In this document: in pieces, positions 1-5,847 of the stretch | How positions within the stretch are numbered: position 1 is the first letter of the stretch | How the letters are laid out: each line of letters begins with the position of its first letter | Assembly (NCBI GenBank): GCA_021796055.1 | Contig: JAJYOS010000450.1 | Coordinates: 1 to 5,847 of the forward strand | Direction: 5' to 3' | Length of the DNA stretch: 5,847 bases | Source: Bacteroidota bacterium | GTDB lineage: Bacteria; Bacteroidota; Kryptoniia; Kryptoniales; JAKASW01 | The notes under the pieces: generated by a model | Databases searched by the model: none | Seen by the model: the letters and a program-made list of their open reading frames with translations, nothing else | What the model was told of the DNA's origin: nothing | Made by a program: the position numbers and the translations under genes

Positions 1-93
1 ACCGAAAACGCCATTTACATGTCATACGATTACGGGACGCACTGGATCCCGATAAACACAAACCTTCCGCACGCGCCAGTATCATGGATGGCG
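1..93 (+). pseudogene. Inverted fragment of the same BNR-repeat gene
   Basis: Plus-strand frame 1 begins TENAIYMSYDYGTHWIP and continues with N-L-P-H-A-P-V-S-W-M-A. It carries an Asp box, SYDYGTHW, at bases 22-45. This is what should follow GTENAI in the minus-strand BNR protein, because family members usually read GTEN-x-(I/L)-Y-x-S-(F/Y)-D-x-G-x-x-W followed by NLP-x-x-PV-x-W. The fragment has no start codon of its own. After base 93 the frame enters the antisense of the BNR gene and stops at 154-156. It is therefore a piece of one gene lying in the opposite orientation to the rest, not an independent gene. The cause (chimera or true inversion) cannot be settled from the window. Confidence 0.8.
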
Positions 94-101
94 TTTTCGG
101 T
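1..101. repeat. 14-bp perfect inverted repeat flanking a 73-nt loop
   Basis: Bases 1-14 (ACCGAAAACGCCAT) are the exact reverse complement of bases 88-101. The match ends at base 15 (T on the plus arm, against C read on the minus arm from base 87). Both arms encode T-E-N-A-I of the BNR protein, on opposite strands. The left arm starts at the first base of the window, so it may continue outside. Bases 88-93 (ATGGCG) also fit the plus-strand reading Trp-Met-Ala, which suggests a strand switch at a 6-nt microhomology. Confidence 0.9.
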
Positions 102-2144
102 TCCTGCGAACAGCATCCCCTGCCGGAAGGGATCTTCTATCACTACATGCACGTAGCTAAAGACGCTCTTCGGAATGTCTCCGCTGATGAATTTCCACGT
201 CTTGCCGAAATCCGTCGTCATATAGATGTATGGATCGCGGTTATCCATTTGGTGGAAGTTGAAGTTGATGTAGGCAGTGCCCGCATTAAAAGTGGATGCT
301 TCGATATGGCTTACCGTTCCGTATCTCGGAAGATCGGGAATGTTATGAGTTACATTTATCCAGTTCTTCCCGCCGTCCGTGGTAACATGGACCAGGCCGT
401 CGTTCGATCCCGTCCAGATGACTCCTTCCTTGATTGGCGATACGGTCAACGCCGTGAGTGTTCCCCAATACTCGACGCCGAGGTTGTCAGGAGTAAGCCC
501 GCCCGAACTGCCCATGTGGCTGTGGTCGTCCAGCGTGAGGTCAGGGCTGATGATTTGCCAGCTTTGTCCGGCGTCCGTCGTCCGGTGGACATACTGGCTC
601 CCGACGTAGACGGTGTTATGATGCAGCGGGTCGATGACGAGGGGCATTGTCCAGTTCCATCTGTACTTCAGCACGCCTGCCGGTGAATCTAGTGATTTGC
701 TCGGCCACGGACTAACCGAACGCGTCTGACCCGTCTTGAGATTGAACCTGTCGACCTCACCGGCGTAGCAGTTTCCCCAGACGATATTATCGTTAACGGG
801 GTCTGGATAAGAGAACCCTGATTCGCAGCCTGCTGTCGTGCTCCAGTCGCTCGACGGAATTCCGCCGTACGTCCTCGTGTTGCTCGGCCCTCGAACAGAC
901 TCGTCATCCTGCATGTTCCCGTAAAGGTAATACGGTACCCGGTTGTCGACCGCGACATGGTACATCTGTCCGATAGGGAGTACGATGTGGTGCCATGTCT
1001 TGCCGTGGGTAGTTGAAATGAACAGTCCGATATCGCTACCGATCATCATGCGGTTCGCGTTCGTCGGGTCGGCCCACATCGTGTGGTTGTCTCCAGCCCA
1101 GTAAGTCTGATAGACCGTTCTGCCGCCGTCGAGTGTGTACCAGATCTCGTTGGAGGGAAAATATACTTCGTTCGCGTCGTCGGGGGAGATCATGAGACGG
1201 GTATAATAGTGGGGACGTTCGGCGAGCATGCGGTTATAGCTGACGACATACCACTTCGCGCCTCCATCACTTGATCTCCAGAGCGAGCCGCGCCCGTTTC
1301 CGCCGGTCTCTATCAGTGCGTACATCACGTTGGGATCGCTCTGCGCGATTCCAACGGCCACTTTGCCGACCGGCCTCCTGGGAAGTCCATTTGTAAGTCT
1401 AACCCATGTGGCTCCTTCGTCGCGCGACATCCACACGCCGCTTCCCGGCCCGCCGCTGTTTTGTCCCCAGGTATGAATCACGTACTGCCATGTCCCCGCG
1501 AGAAGAATCCTCGGATTATCCGGATCCATCGCGAGGTCCGACGCGCCCGTGTTCGGGTTTACAAATAGGACGCGTTTCCATGTTTTACCTCCGTCTGTTG
1601 TGCGGAATATGCCTCTCTGTTGTTGCGGCCCGTAGCAGTTGCCTTCCGCCGCGACGAGCACAATGTCTGGGTTCTTTGGGTCGATCACGACGCGCGATAT
1701 TCTTCCCGTTCTAGTGAGCCCCATGTGCGTCCATGTCTCGCCGGCGTCCGTCGATTTGTAAACACCGTCACCTATCGACACGTTGCTCCTGATAAATGGC
1801 TCGCCGGTTCCGACCCACACAATGTTGTGATCCGAAGCCGCGATCGCGATGTCGCCGATTGATTGCGCGGGCTCTTTGTCGAATATTGGTTTCCAATGGA
1901 TGCCCGCGTCCGTTGATTTCCATACTCCCCCGGAAGCGGCACCGGCGTAATAAACGTTCAGGTTGCCCGGCACCCCGACGACTGCCGTCACGCGATTTCC
2001 TCCGGGACCAACGAACCTGTAATGGAGAGCCGAGAAAAGTTTTGGGCTTGGATTCGGCGCCTGCGCGTATGACGATGCCGTCACGCTCAGGAAGAAAAAT
2101 GATGTGACAGTGAAGAGGAGTAAAAACCGTTGTGCAAGTCTCAT
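30..2144 (-). CDS. Secreted BNR/Asp-box (sortilin-like, 'glycosyl hydrolase' annotated) repeat protein, 3' end disrupted
   Basis: The product is a predicted exported beta-propeller protein of the WD40/YVTN/BNR-like (VPS10/sortilin-like) group. Such proteins are often labelled glycosyl hydrolases, although no enzymatic activity is demonstrated by the repeats. A Sec signal peptide covers residues 1-29 (basic MRLAQR, long hydrophobic core, cut after AQA). Asp boxes (S/T-x-D-x-G-x-x-W) lie near residues 77, 131, 182, 240, 291, 522, 588 and 643. Degenerate copies lie at 337 (final W replaced by V) and 377 (D replaced by T). Sections such as YGNMQDD (408-414) and GGIPSSDW (427-434) are typical of the family. 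The ATG is supported by GGAGG at 2154-2158, 9 nt upstream. Genuine homology ends at about residue 686 (GTENAI, base 88). Residues 687-704 read through an inverted junction and are unlike the family. Relatives usually run to about 1000 residues, so roughly the last third is missing. No neighbour shares its strand. Confidence 0.88.
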   Translation of the reverse strand: MRLAQRFLLLFTVTSFFFLSVTASSYAQAPNPSPKLFSALHYRFVGPGGNRVTAVVGVPGNLNVYYAGAASGGVWKSTDAGIHWKPIFDKEPAQSIGDIAIAASDHNIVWVGTGEPFIRSNVSIGDGVYKSTDAGETWTHMGLTRTGRISRVVIDPKNPDIVLVAAEGNCYGPQQQRGIFRTTDGGKTWKRVLFVNPNTGASDLAMDPDNPRILLAGTWQYVIHTWGQNSGGPGSGVWMSRDEGATWVRLTNGLPRRPVGKVAVGIAQSDPNVMYALIETGGNGRGSLWRSSDGGAKWYVVSYNRMLAERPHYYTRLMISPDDANEVYFPSNEIWYTLDGGRTVYQTYWAGDNHTMWADPTNANRMMIGSDIGLFISTTHGKTWHHIVLPIGQMYHVAVDNRVPYYLYGNMQDDESVRGPSNTRTYGGIPSSDWSTTAGCESGFSYPDPVNDNIVWGNCYAGEVDRFNLKTGQTRSVSPWPSKSLDSPAGVLKYRWNWTMPLVIDPLHHNTVYVGSQYVHRTTDAGQSWQIISPDLTLDDHSHMGSSGGLTPDNLGVEYWGTLTALTVSPIKEGVIWTGSNDGLVHVTTDGGKNWINVTHNIPDLPRYGTVSHIEASTFNAGTAYINFNFHQMDNRDPYIYMTTDFGKTWKFISGDIPKSVFSYVHVVIEDPFRQGMLFAGTENAIHDTGACGRFVFIGIQCVP

Positions 2145-2153
2145 GTTGCTCTG

Positions 2154-2158
2154 CCTCC
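2154..2158 (-). promoter_or_regulatory. Ribosome binding site of the BNR gene
   Basis: On the minus strand this reads GGAGG, 9 nt before the ATG at 2144-2142. It fixes that ATG as the start, which also gives a complete signal peptide. Further upstream, on the minus strand, there is an AT-rich stretch with TATAAA (2231-2226) and TTGCTA (2251-2246). The 14-nt spacing between them is too short for a confident sigma-70 promoter. Confidence 0.65.
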
Positions 2159-2337
2159 GGTGCGTTGGTCTTTCAGGTGGTTCGTCGCGGTCTGCCCGGT
2201 TACATCGTCGGACATCTGCGTCTTCTTTATAATGATAAAACGTTGTAGCAACTAAATGGCGCTTCGATTAATTGCGGAGGGCAGTTGGTGGATGGCGACC
2301 GTCGTCGGTCAGAACAGGCTGGAATGGTCCTTCCGCA

Positions 2338-2358
2338 TTTCATGTCTTTCGCATGAAA
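2338..2358. repeat. 7-bp perfect inverted repeat with a 7-nt spacer
   Basis: TTTCATG (2338-2344) is mirrored by CATGAAA (2352-2358). The two-fold symmetry and spacing resemble a dimeric-regulator site or a small RNA hairpin. No T-run follows on either strand, so it does not look like an intrinsic terminator. It lies about 195 nt upstream of the BNR start. Its function is unknown, and a repeat this short can occur by chance. Confidence 0.35.
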
Positions 2359-2918
2359 CTATCAAAGTCATGCCACATAAACAATAGGATGGTACGGAGT
2401 TTATCCTCCTCCGGACGAGGTCCTCTTTTCCGCTATTGATGTCCTTTGGGCTCCATCCTTTAGGTACGTTGTGTTTTGTTGGTTCTTAAACTTTCTGACA
2501 TAAACGGCACCATCTTAGCCCTTGGCGACTATGTGACTGTGAGGTGTCCTAATCAGATGAGCCGCTCTCATCGGGGCATGTGAGTGCGTCGCGCCAATGA
2601 AAGGAAATTTAAGGAAGGAGAGATAGCGACAAAATCGTCTCTCGAGGAACGAAAAATAGGAATTAGCTTTCGCTCCTGGATCGAACCTGTTACGGCGGAG
2701 GTTGCACCAGCTTGAGATATGGCCATAATGGTAGATTCGAAATCCGAAGTGCGTAATGCTGACCGAATTGCGCGAATAATCGGACGGCTGCCTCTAGAAA
2801 AAGCGCTGGTCGAATTAGGAAAGATTCGCGTATCCCTCTTGGTTTGTTGAATTTTTTTTCAGCCATGGAGTGCTAGTGCGAGGATAATAAAATAAACAGC
2901 TCAAGGTCGATCGGAATT

Positions 2919-3128
2919 ATGGCCAAATATGAAGAAAGTTACAGGGTTTGTCCTGCTTGTGGCACGTATGAAGAGGTTAGGATTAATTCAATCTACTGTC
3001 GTGAGTGCGGCAAGAAAATGATAGAGCGCTGCCAGGATTGTTTGGAACCGATTTACTATCCCACTTCACGTTTCTGTCCCTGCTGCGGCCTTGAGTATGT
3101 AACCCATCAAAAGAAGGACCTGAAATAG
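2919..3128 (+). CDS. Small double zinc-ribbon protein
   Basis: This 69-residue cytoplasmic protein has no signal peptide. Four CxxC knuckles lie at residues 11/14 (CPAC), 27/30 (CREC), 38/41 (CQDC) and 53/56 (CPCC, with an extra Cys at 55). Three of them are followed directly by G or a small turn, as in rubredoxin-like zinc ribbons. The pairing predicts two zinc sites, 11-30 and 38-56, the double zinc-ribbon pattern. The partner and function are unknown: such modules bind nucleic acid or protein and often occur as domains of larger proteins. The ATG is preceded only by a weak AAGG at 2903-2906, 12 nt away, and by the AT-rich stretch 2883-2896. The regular cysteine pattern is the main evidence that it is real. 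It stands alone, with a possible terminator directly after its stop. Confidence 0.75.
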   Translation: MAKYEESYRVCPACGTYEEVRINSIYCRECGKKMIERCQDCLEPIYYPTSRFCPCCGLEYVTHQKKDLK

Positions 3129-3159
3129 TTGAGGCATCCTCAATACCTAATCTTTTTCT
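3129..3159 (+). terminator. Possible weak terminator after the zinc-ribbon gene
   Basis: TTGAGG (3129-3134) and CCTCAA (3138-3143) form a perfect 6-bp stem with a CAT loop, directly after the TAG stop. A T-rich run (TCTTTTTCT) starts 7 nt beyond the stem. The stem is short and the T-run is displaced, so this is a poor match to a strong intrinsic terminator. Its position directly behind the gene is the best argument for it. Confidence 0.35.
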
Positions 3160-3609
3160 CGTCACGGGACAAATTCGAGTCGCGCAAATATTCTCCTTCA
3201 CACCGCTGAAAGGCTCGTTGCGAAGTTCGTGGATTTCTTTGACACGTGGTCCCTTTCCGGTTTCAGAAAAGACTTTCGCATGATTCACTTCCTCTCTTCA
3301 CGCGCGGCTGGAAATTCCGGTGAAGCTTGCATGTGAAACTGGCGGACATTACTTTTCGATTGTCATAGGGCTAATTCCGGCAGTGTTGACGAGGTATGCG
3401 CAAGGGATAACTTCATTCCGGAAAATTGGAGACTATTCGGCTTGAACGGCGGGTGACAACCGGGCGTATCTTAATCGCTCCTGGTTTCCCCGACGCGAAG
3501 CTGGCTCCACCTCCCGTTTTCTTCAAGCTTTCTGTTGCGGCATTTCGGTCGGCGCTGTCGTCATATTGATATCTAGTAATCGTTCGCTACTAAGAAATGG
3601 AGGCTGGAA
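3160..3609. other. Gene-poor intergenic region (about 450 nt)
   Basis: I see no supported gene on either strand. A 101-codon minus-strand frame reaches into this stretch from inside the zinc-ribbon gene, but it has no recognisable protein character. The heptamer ATTCCGG occurs three times (3314-3320, 3374-3380, 3415-3421) at irregular spacing. The promoter for the lipoprotein operon presumably lies near the right end, where TATTGATAT occurs at 3564-3572, but no clear -35 partner is visible. Confidence 0.5.
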
Positions 3610-4182
3610 ATGCGGTACCTATTTGCTTTGACTGCTCTGTTAATGATAGGGATTGTAGGATGCGGTGGATCTAGAGGTCTTCAGACCGCCGACACTGGCG
3701 ATTTGCCGGACTGGTATTCGAACCCGCCACAAGATCCTAACTATCTCTACGCCGCGAATACGCAGACGTCGCAGGATATGCAGCTCGCCGTAGATAAAGC
3801 CACATCAGCGGCCAGGGCGGATATAGGGCGTCAGGTAGAACTCAGGATACAGGGATTGCAGAAACGATTCACCGAAGAGACCGGCACGGGCAACGACGCT
3901 CAACTCCTTCAGATGTTTACGCAGGCAGAGAAGACCGTCGTGTCAACGACACTCAACGGGAGCCGCGTCAAAAATCAGAAGATCAACAAGGATGGGAGCC
4001 TTTGGCGCGCATACATCCTTGTGGAATATCCCGTCGGCGCGGCGAACCAGGCTTTGATGGACCAACTGAAGAAGAACGAGCAGGCATACACACGCTTCAG
4101 GGCCTCACAGACTTTCAAGGAGCTTGATGACGAGGTCAAGAAGTATGAGGAATTCAAGAAGCAGCAAACTCAGCAGGAGTAG
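3610..4182 (+). CDS. LPP20-family outer-membrane lipoprotein
   Basis: This 190-residue lipoprotein has a signal peptide with lipobox I-V-G-C. Cys18 would be lipidated, and the following G-G-S does not suggest inner-membrane retention. The LPP20-like domain starts at residue 33 with PDWYSNPP, followed by a strand YLYAAN (45-50) and a long alanine-rich helix with conserved-type A/R positions (60-90). A final strand, LWRAYILVEYPV (131-142), closes the fold. The C-terminus (about 150-190) is highly charged and helical, ending in K/E/Q-rich sequence, and may form a coiled coil. The start is well supported by GGAGG at 3599-3603, 6 nt before the ATG. It is the first gene of a probable four-gene operon, with the next start 17 nt after its stop. 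Biochemical function is not established for most LPP20 proteins. The genes downstream suggest an envelope role. Confidence 0.8.
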   Translation: MRYLFALTALLMIGIVGCGGSRGLQTADTGDLPDWYSNPPQDPNYLYAANTQTSQDMQLAVDKATSAARADIGRQVELRIQGLQKRFTEETGTGNDAQLLQMFTQAEKTVVSTTLNGSRVKNQKINKDGSLWRAYILVEYPVGAANQALMDQLKKNEQAYTRFRASQTFKELDDEVKKYEEFKKQQTQQE

Positions 4183-4199
4183 GAGCGCGGAGATCCGCC

Positions 4200-4964
4200 G
4201 TGCGAGGACTTGGGATGCTCATGGTTCTGTTGGTCGAGACACTATCCGCGCAGCCGCAGTCTTATCCCCGATGGTTCCTGGAACAGGGAACCCTGTTATG
4301 TAAGCTAAGTGCCGTGGGGTATTCTCCGCTGTGGCTCAGTAAGGATTCCTCTTTGGCGCAGGCTGCGCGCGATGCCCGCGGTAATCTAGTCAGACAGCGA
4401 GAGACTGTCGTCGAGCTCGGGCAGGCATTCTGGACTACTGAAGCGGGAACTTCATGGATGGGCGGAGAATTTAAACTCTCAATTGACTCATCGGCTTATC
4501 TGAAATCGTTGAGAGATGCCAGCGCCGTGACAGTTTGCTTCTGCTCCGACTTTGTCATTGCGCTGGCATCGGACGGCGCGAGCGAATTGCCGGATCTCAT
4601 GAAAGAGACCGTGCGAATGCCGAAGGATGAGCCCGGTTGGGTTCGCGAGACTCCAAGCGACGCCACACGCTACTATTCAGTTGGCGTCTCACCAAGGTAC
4701 TTTTATGAAATGAGTTCTTGGATGTCCGCTGAACGCATGGCATTAATAGGACTCGCTAAAGCGGGAGGAGATTCGCTGGCGGCGATCGAAAAGAGCGCCG
4801 CCGGCTCCGGTCAGGAGGTCCTAAGCGAAGAAGCCACTGTCGCCATCCATTATTATCAGGTGAACGCCAGATGGTGCGACGAAGCCAACGGAGTGTTTTA
4901 TGTCCTTATGTCCGCAGAGAAGGACGATGTCAATGGAAGTTCTGTCCGGTACGGGACGCGCTGA
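4200..4964 (+). CDS. Exported protein with two tandem LPP20-like modules
   Basis: This 254-residue protein has a signal peptide (residues 1 to about 17, cut after LSA) but no lipobox cysteine. It is predicted to be periplasmic rather than a lipoprotein. Two similar halves align without gaps at an offset of 122 residues: P23/W25 with P145/W147, VG 39-40 with VG 161-162, SP 42-43 with SP 164-165, A55 with A177, A59 with A181 and L63 with L185. Each half closes with a hydrophobic strand (FVIALAS at 118-124; VFYVLMS at 232-238). The W to VG spacing matches the W35 to A49-N50 spacing of the LPP20 lipoprotein encoded just upstream. The GTG start is chosen because GGAG lies at 4189-4192, 7 nt upstream, and because it supplies the basic Arg2. 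ATG 4215 is the alternative. The function is unknown. Confidence 0.65.
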   Translation: MRGLGMLMVLLVETLSAQPQSYPRWFLEQGTLLCKLSAVGYSPLWLSKDSSLAQAARDARGNLVRQRETVVELGQAFWTTEAGTSWMGGEFKLSIDSSAYLKSLRDASAVTVCFCSDFVIALASDGASELPDLMKETVRMPKDEPGWVRETPSDATRYYSVGVSPRYFYEMSSWMSAERMALIGLAKAGGDSLAAIEKSAAGSGQEVLSEEATVAIHYYQVNARWCDEANGVFYVLMSAEKDDVNGSSVRYGTR

Positions 4965-5040
4965 ATCATCCACGGATCTTCTTGGTTGGAGGCGTTCACA
5001 AAGCAGCTCACCAGCATATATTTCCGGCAGACCGAAATAA

Positions 5041-5047
5041 AGGGAGG
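5041..5047 (+). promoter_or_regulatory. Ribosome binding site fixing the lpoB-like start
   Basis: AGGGAGG lies 6 nt before ATG 5054. The same frame is open back to 4871, but those extra codons overlap the preceding gene and encode no signal peptide at their start. From 5054 the protein has a proper lipoprotein signal peptide, so 5054 is the start. Confidence 0.85.
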
Positions 5048-5053
5048 AATGTT

Positions 5054-5707
5054 ATGAATCTAATCGTGAGAAACCCTGGGTGGCACTCATCGGTTGATAC
5101 TTGTTCGAAAATCATCCCGGGAATTGTGACAGCGCTCTTTTGTGTGGTAATGTTCGGTTGCAGCTCTTCGAGACAAGTGTCACGCGTCAGCGCCGATACG
5201 GTAACCGACGTTAGCGGTGACTGGAATGACACCGACTCGAGGCTCGTCTCCGAAGCCATGGTAAGGGACCTTACGTCGGCAGCCTGGGTCGACAACTTCA
5301 CTCAAGGGAAAGGGAAGAAACCGACGGTGATTGTCGGGAAGATAACTAACAGAAGCTACGAGCACATCGATGTCACGACATTTGTAAAAGATTTGGAGAG
5401 ATCCCTGCTGAACGACGGAGTCGTGAACTTCGTGGCGAGTTCCCGCGAGCGCGATCAGATCCGTGAAGAGCGCAAAGACCAGGCGAGGGAGGCCTCAGAA
5501 GAGACGCAAAAAGGTCCCGGCCAGGAAACCGGCGCCGATGTCATGCTCATCGGCAACATCTCCTCAATCATAGACAAAGAAGGGGGAGAGGCCGTCAGGT
5601 ACTATCAAATTAACATGGAACTTGTAGACATAGCGACGAACCAGAAACTCTGGATCGGCGAGAAGAAGATAAAGAAGATAGTAACCCAGGATAAATACAA
5701 GTTCTGA
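5054..5707 (+). CDS. lpoB: LpoB-type penicillin-binding protein activator lipoprotein
   Basis: This 217-residue protein has a signal peptide and lipobox M-F-G-C, with Cys36 lipidated, followed by SSSR. That predicts an outer-membrane anchor facing the periplasm. The family pattern is clear: SGDWNDTDSRLVSEAM (54-69), a strand TVIVGKITNRS (91-101), HIDVTTFVKDLERSLL (104-119), a charged helix ERDQIREERKDQ (132-143), then GADVMLIGNISSI (160-172), VRYYQINMELVDI (181-193) and LWIGEKKIKK (199-208). In E. coli, LpoB (213 residues) reaches through the peptidoglycan to bind and stimulate the bifunctional synthase PBP1B. Here the tether between Cys36 and the folded domain is only about 18 residues and lacks proline, unlike the long disordered linker in E. 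coli. The gene follows its neighbour by 89 nt, has a strong RBS, and the next start lies 6 nt after its stop. The family call is firm, but the partner enzyme in this organism is unknown. Confidence 0.88.
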   Translation: MNLIVRNPGWHSSVDTCSKIIPGIVTALFCVVMFGCSSSRQVSRVSADTVTDVSGDWNDTDSRLVSEAMVRDLTSAAWVDNFTQGKGKKPTVIVGKITNRSYEHIDVTTFVKDLERSLLNDGVVNFVASSRERDQIREERKDQAREASEETQKGPGQETGADVMLIGNISSIIDKEGGEAVRYYQINMELVDIATNQKLWIGEKKIKKIVTQDKYKF

Positions 5708-5713
5708 CGCGCC

Positions 5714-5847
5714 GTGAGAAATAGAAACTTTCCGAGAGCTCCTTTCCTCGCGTCACGAACGCATTACTTCTTGATTCTCGCGCTTGTGTTGCAGGGATGC
5801 GCGATGAGCGTGGAATTCTACAAGCAAGTTGACGCTGAGGTAGCCTG
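5714..5847 (+). CDS. Lipoprotein, N-terminal part only (runs off the right edge)
   Basis: 44 codons are visible. The GTG at 5714 is the first possible start after the in-frame TGA that ends the lpoB-like gene (5705-5707), only 6 nt away, so the two are very likely co-transcribed and perhaps translationally coupled. The N-terminus has several arginines, a hydrophobic stretch YFLILALVL (18-26) and lipobox L-Q-G-C with Cys29, which makes it a lipoprotein. The first mature residues, AMSVEFYKQVDAEVA, recall the start of the COG3014-type repeat lipoproteins often encoded beside lpoB and LPP20 genes. That assignment rests on few residues and on context. No good SD precedes the GTG. Confidence 0.65.
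   Translation, partial: MRNRNFPRAPFLASRTHYFLILALVLQGCAMSVEFYKQVDAEVA

Larger units (their letters stand above)
2145..2918. other. Gene-poor divergent intergenic region (774 nt)
   Basis: This stretch lies between the divergent starts of the BNR gene and the zinc-ribbon gene. I find no convincing gene, tRNA or mobile element. It contains several short perfect hairpins: GACCG/CGGTC at 2297-2310, TTTCATG/CATGAAA at 2338-2358, GATGAG/CTCATC at 2556-2572 and GAGAGA/TCTCTC at 2618-2643. CGCGAAT (2771-2777) is matched by ATTCGCG (2824-2830). An 8-T run lies at 2852-2859. Two weak 43-codon reading frames share one frame: GTG 2584 to TGA 2715, and ATG 2719 to TGA 2850. TATAAT occurs at 2228-2233 on the plus strand without a good -35 element. 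Promoters for both flanking genes must lie here or be very weak, but none is clear. Confidence 0.6.

Noticed and set aside
84..686. Plus-strand open frame of 200 codons
   Set aside because: It lies antisense to the BNR gene, has no RBS or signal and no family resemblance. The minus-strand Asp-box pattern explains this DNA.
689..958. Second minus-strand frame inside the BNR gene
   Set aside because: It is an out-of-frame shadow rich in Arg and Thr. The main frame carries continuous family sequence across it.
1083..2107. Several plus-strand frames opposite the 5' part of the BNR gene
   Set aside because: They are all antisense to conserved Asp-box repeats, overlap one another and lack translation signals.
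2400..2440. GGAC/GTCC mini-hairpin followed by CTTTT as a terminator
   Set aside because: It has only four base pairs and no gene ends nearby on that strand.
2700..2760. tRNA-like GATTCGAAATCC motif
   Set aside because: It resembles a T-loop, but no acceptor stem, anticodon arm or D-arm can be built around it.
2824..2859. Terminator ending in the 8-T run
   Set aside because: The nearest stem (CGAAT/ATTCG, 2811-2828) ends more than 20 nt before the T-run, too far for an intrinsic terminator.
2983..3288. 101-codon minus-strand frame overlapping the zinc-ribbon gene
   Set aside because: It is antisense to the CxxC-rich gene and has no recognisable domain. The regular cysteine pattern on the plus strand is far stronger evidence.
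3314..3421. Three ATTCCGG heptamers as a possible repeat array
   Set aside because: The spacing is irregular (60 and 41 nt) with no shared flanks. A 7-mer recurring in 450 nt is weak evidence.
4871..5053. 61-codon N-terminal extension of the LpoB-like protein
   Set aside because: It overlaps the preceding gene in another frame and would bury the signal peptide. AGGGAGG at 5041-5047 marks ATG 5054 as the start.

Overview
The window looks bacterial, with about 50% GC. It encodes exported and outer-membrane lipoproteins, so the host is Gram-negative (diderm). Good Shine-Dalgarno sequences (GGAGG-type) lie 6-9 nt before several starts, and GTG starts occur. A large BNR/sortilin-like secreted protein together with LPP20 and LpoB lipoproteins would fit an Ignavibacteria-like or Acidobacteria-like lineage. 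The strong SD sites argue against classical Bacteroidia. This placement is inference only.

Left third (1-2144): one gene on the minus strand encodes a secreted protein with many Asp-box (BNR) repeats. Its 3' end is disrupted at the window edge. The sequence folds back on itself: bases 1-93 on the PLUS strand encode the natural continuation of the protein that is read on the MINUS strand down to about base 88. The two arms share a perfect 14-bp inverted repeat (1-14 and 88-101). The last 18 residues of the minus-strand reading frame are therefore spurious. The cause is either a fold-back chimera or assembly artefact at a contig end, or a small real inversion.

Middle (2145-3609): this is gene-poor. 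A single 69-residue double zinc-ribbon protein (2919-3128, plus) sits between about 770 nt and about 480 nt with no convincing gene. The upstream gap holds several short hairpins and two weak small reading frames in one frame.

Right third (3610-5847): four plus-strand genes for exported proteins form a probable operon. They are an LPP20-type lipoprotein, a non-lipidated protein with two tandem LPP20-like modules, an LpoB-type penicillin-binding-protein activator lipoprotein, and the start of another lipoprotein that runs off the right edge. LpoB proteins stimulate bifunctional peptidoglycan synthases from the outer membrane, so the cassette probably serves envelope or peptidoglycan assembly. 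I see no defence system, mobile element, CRISPR array, tRNA or rRNA.
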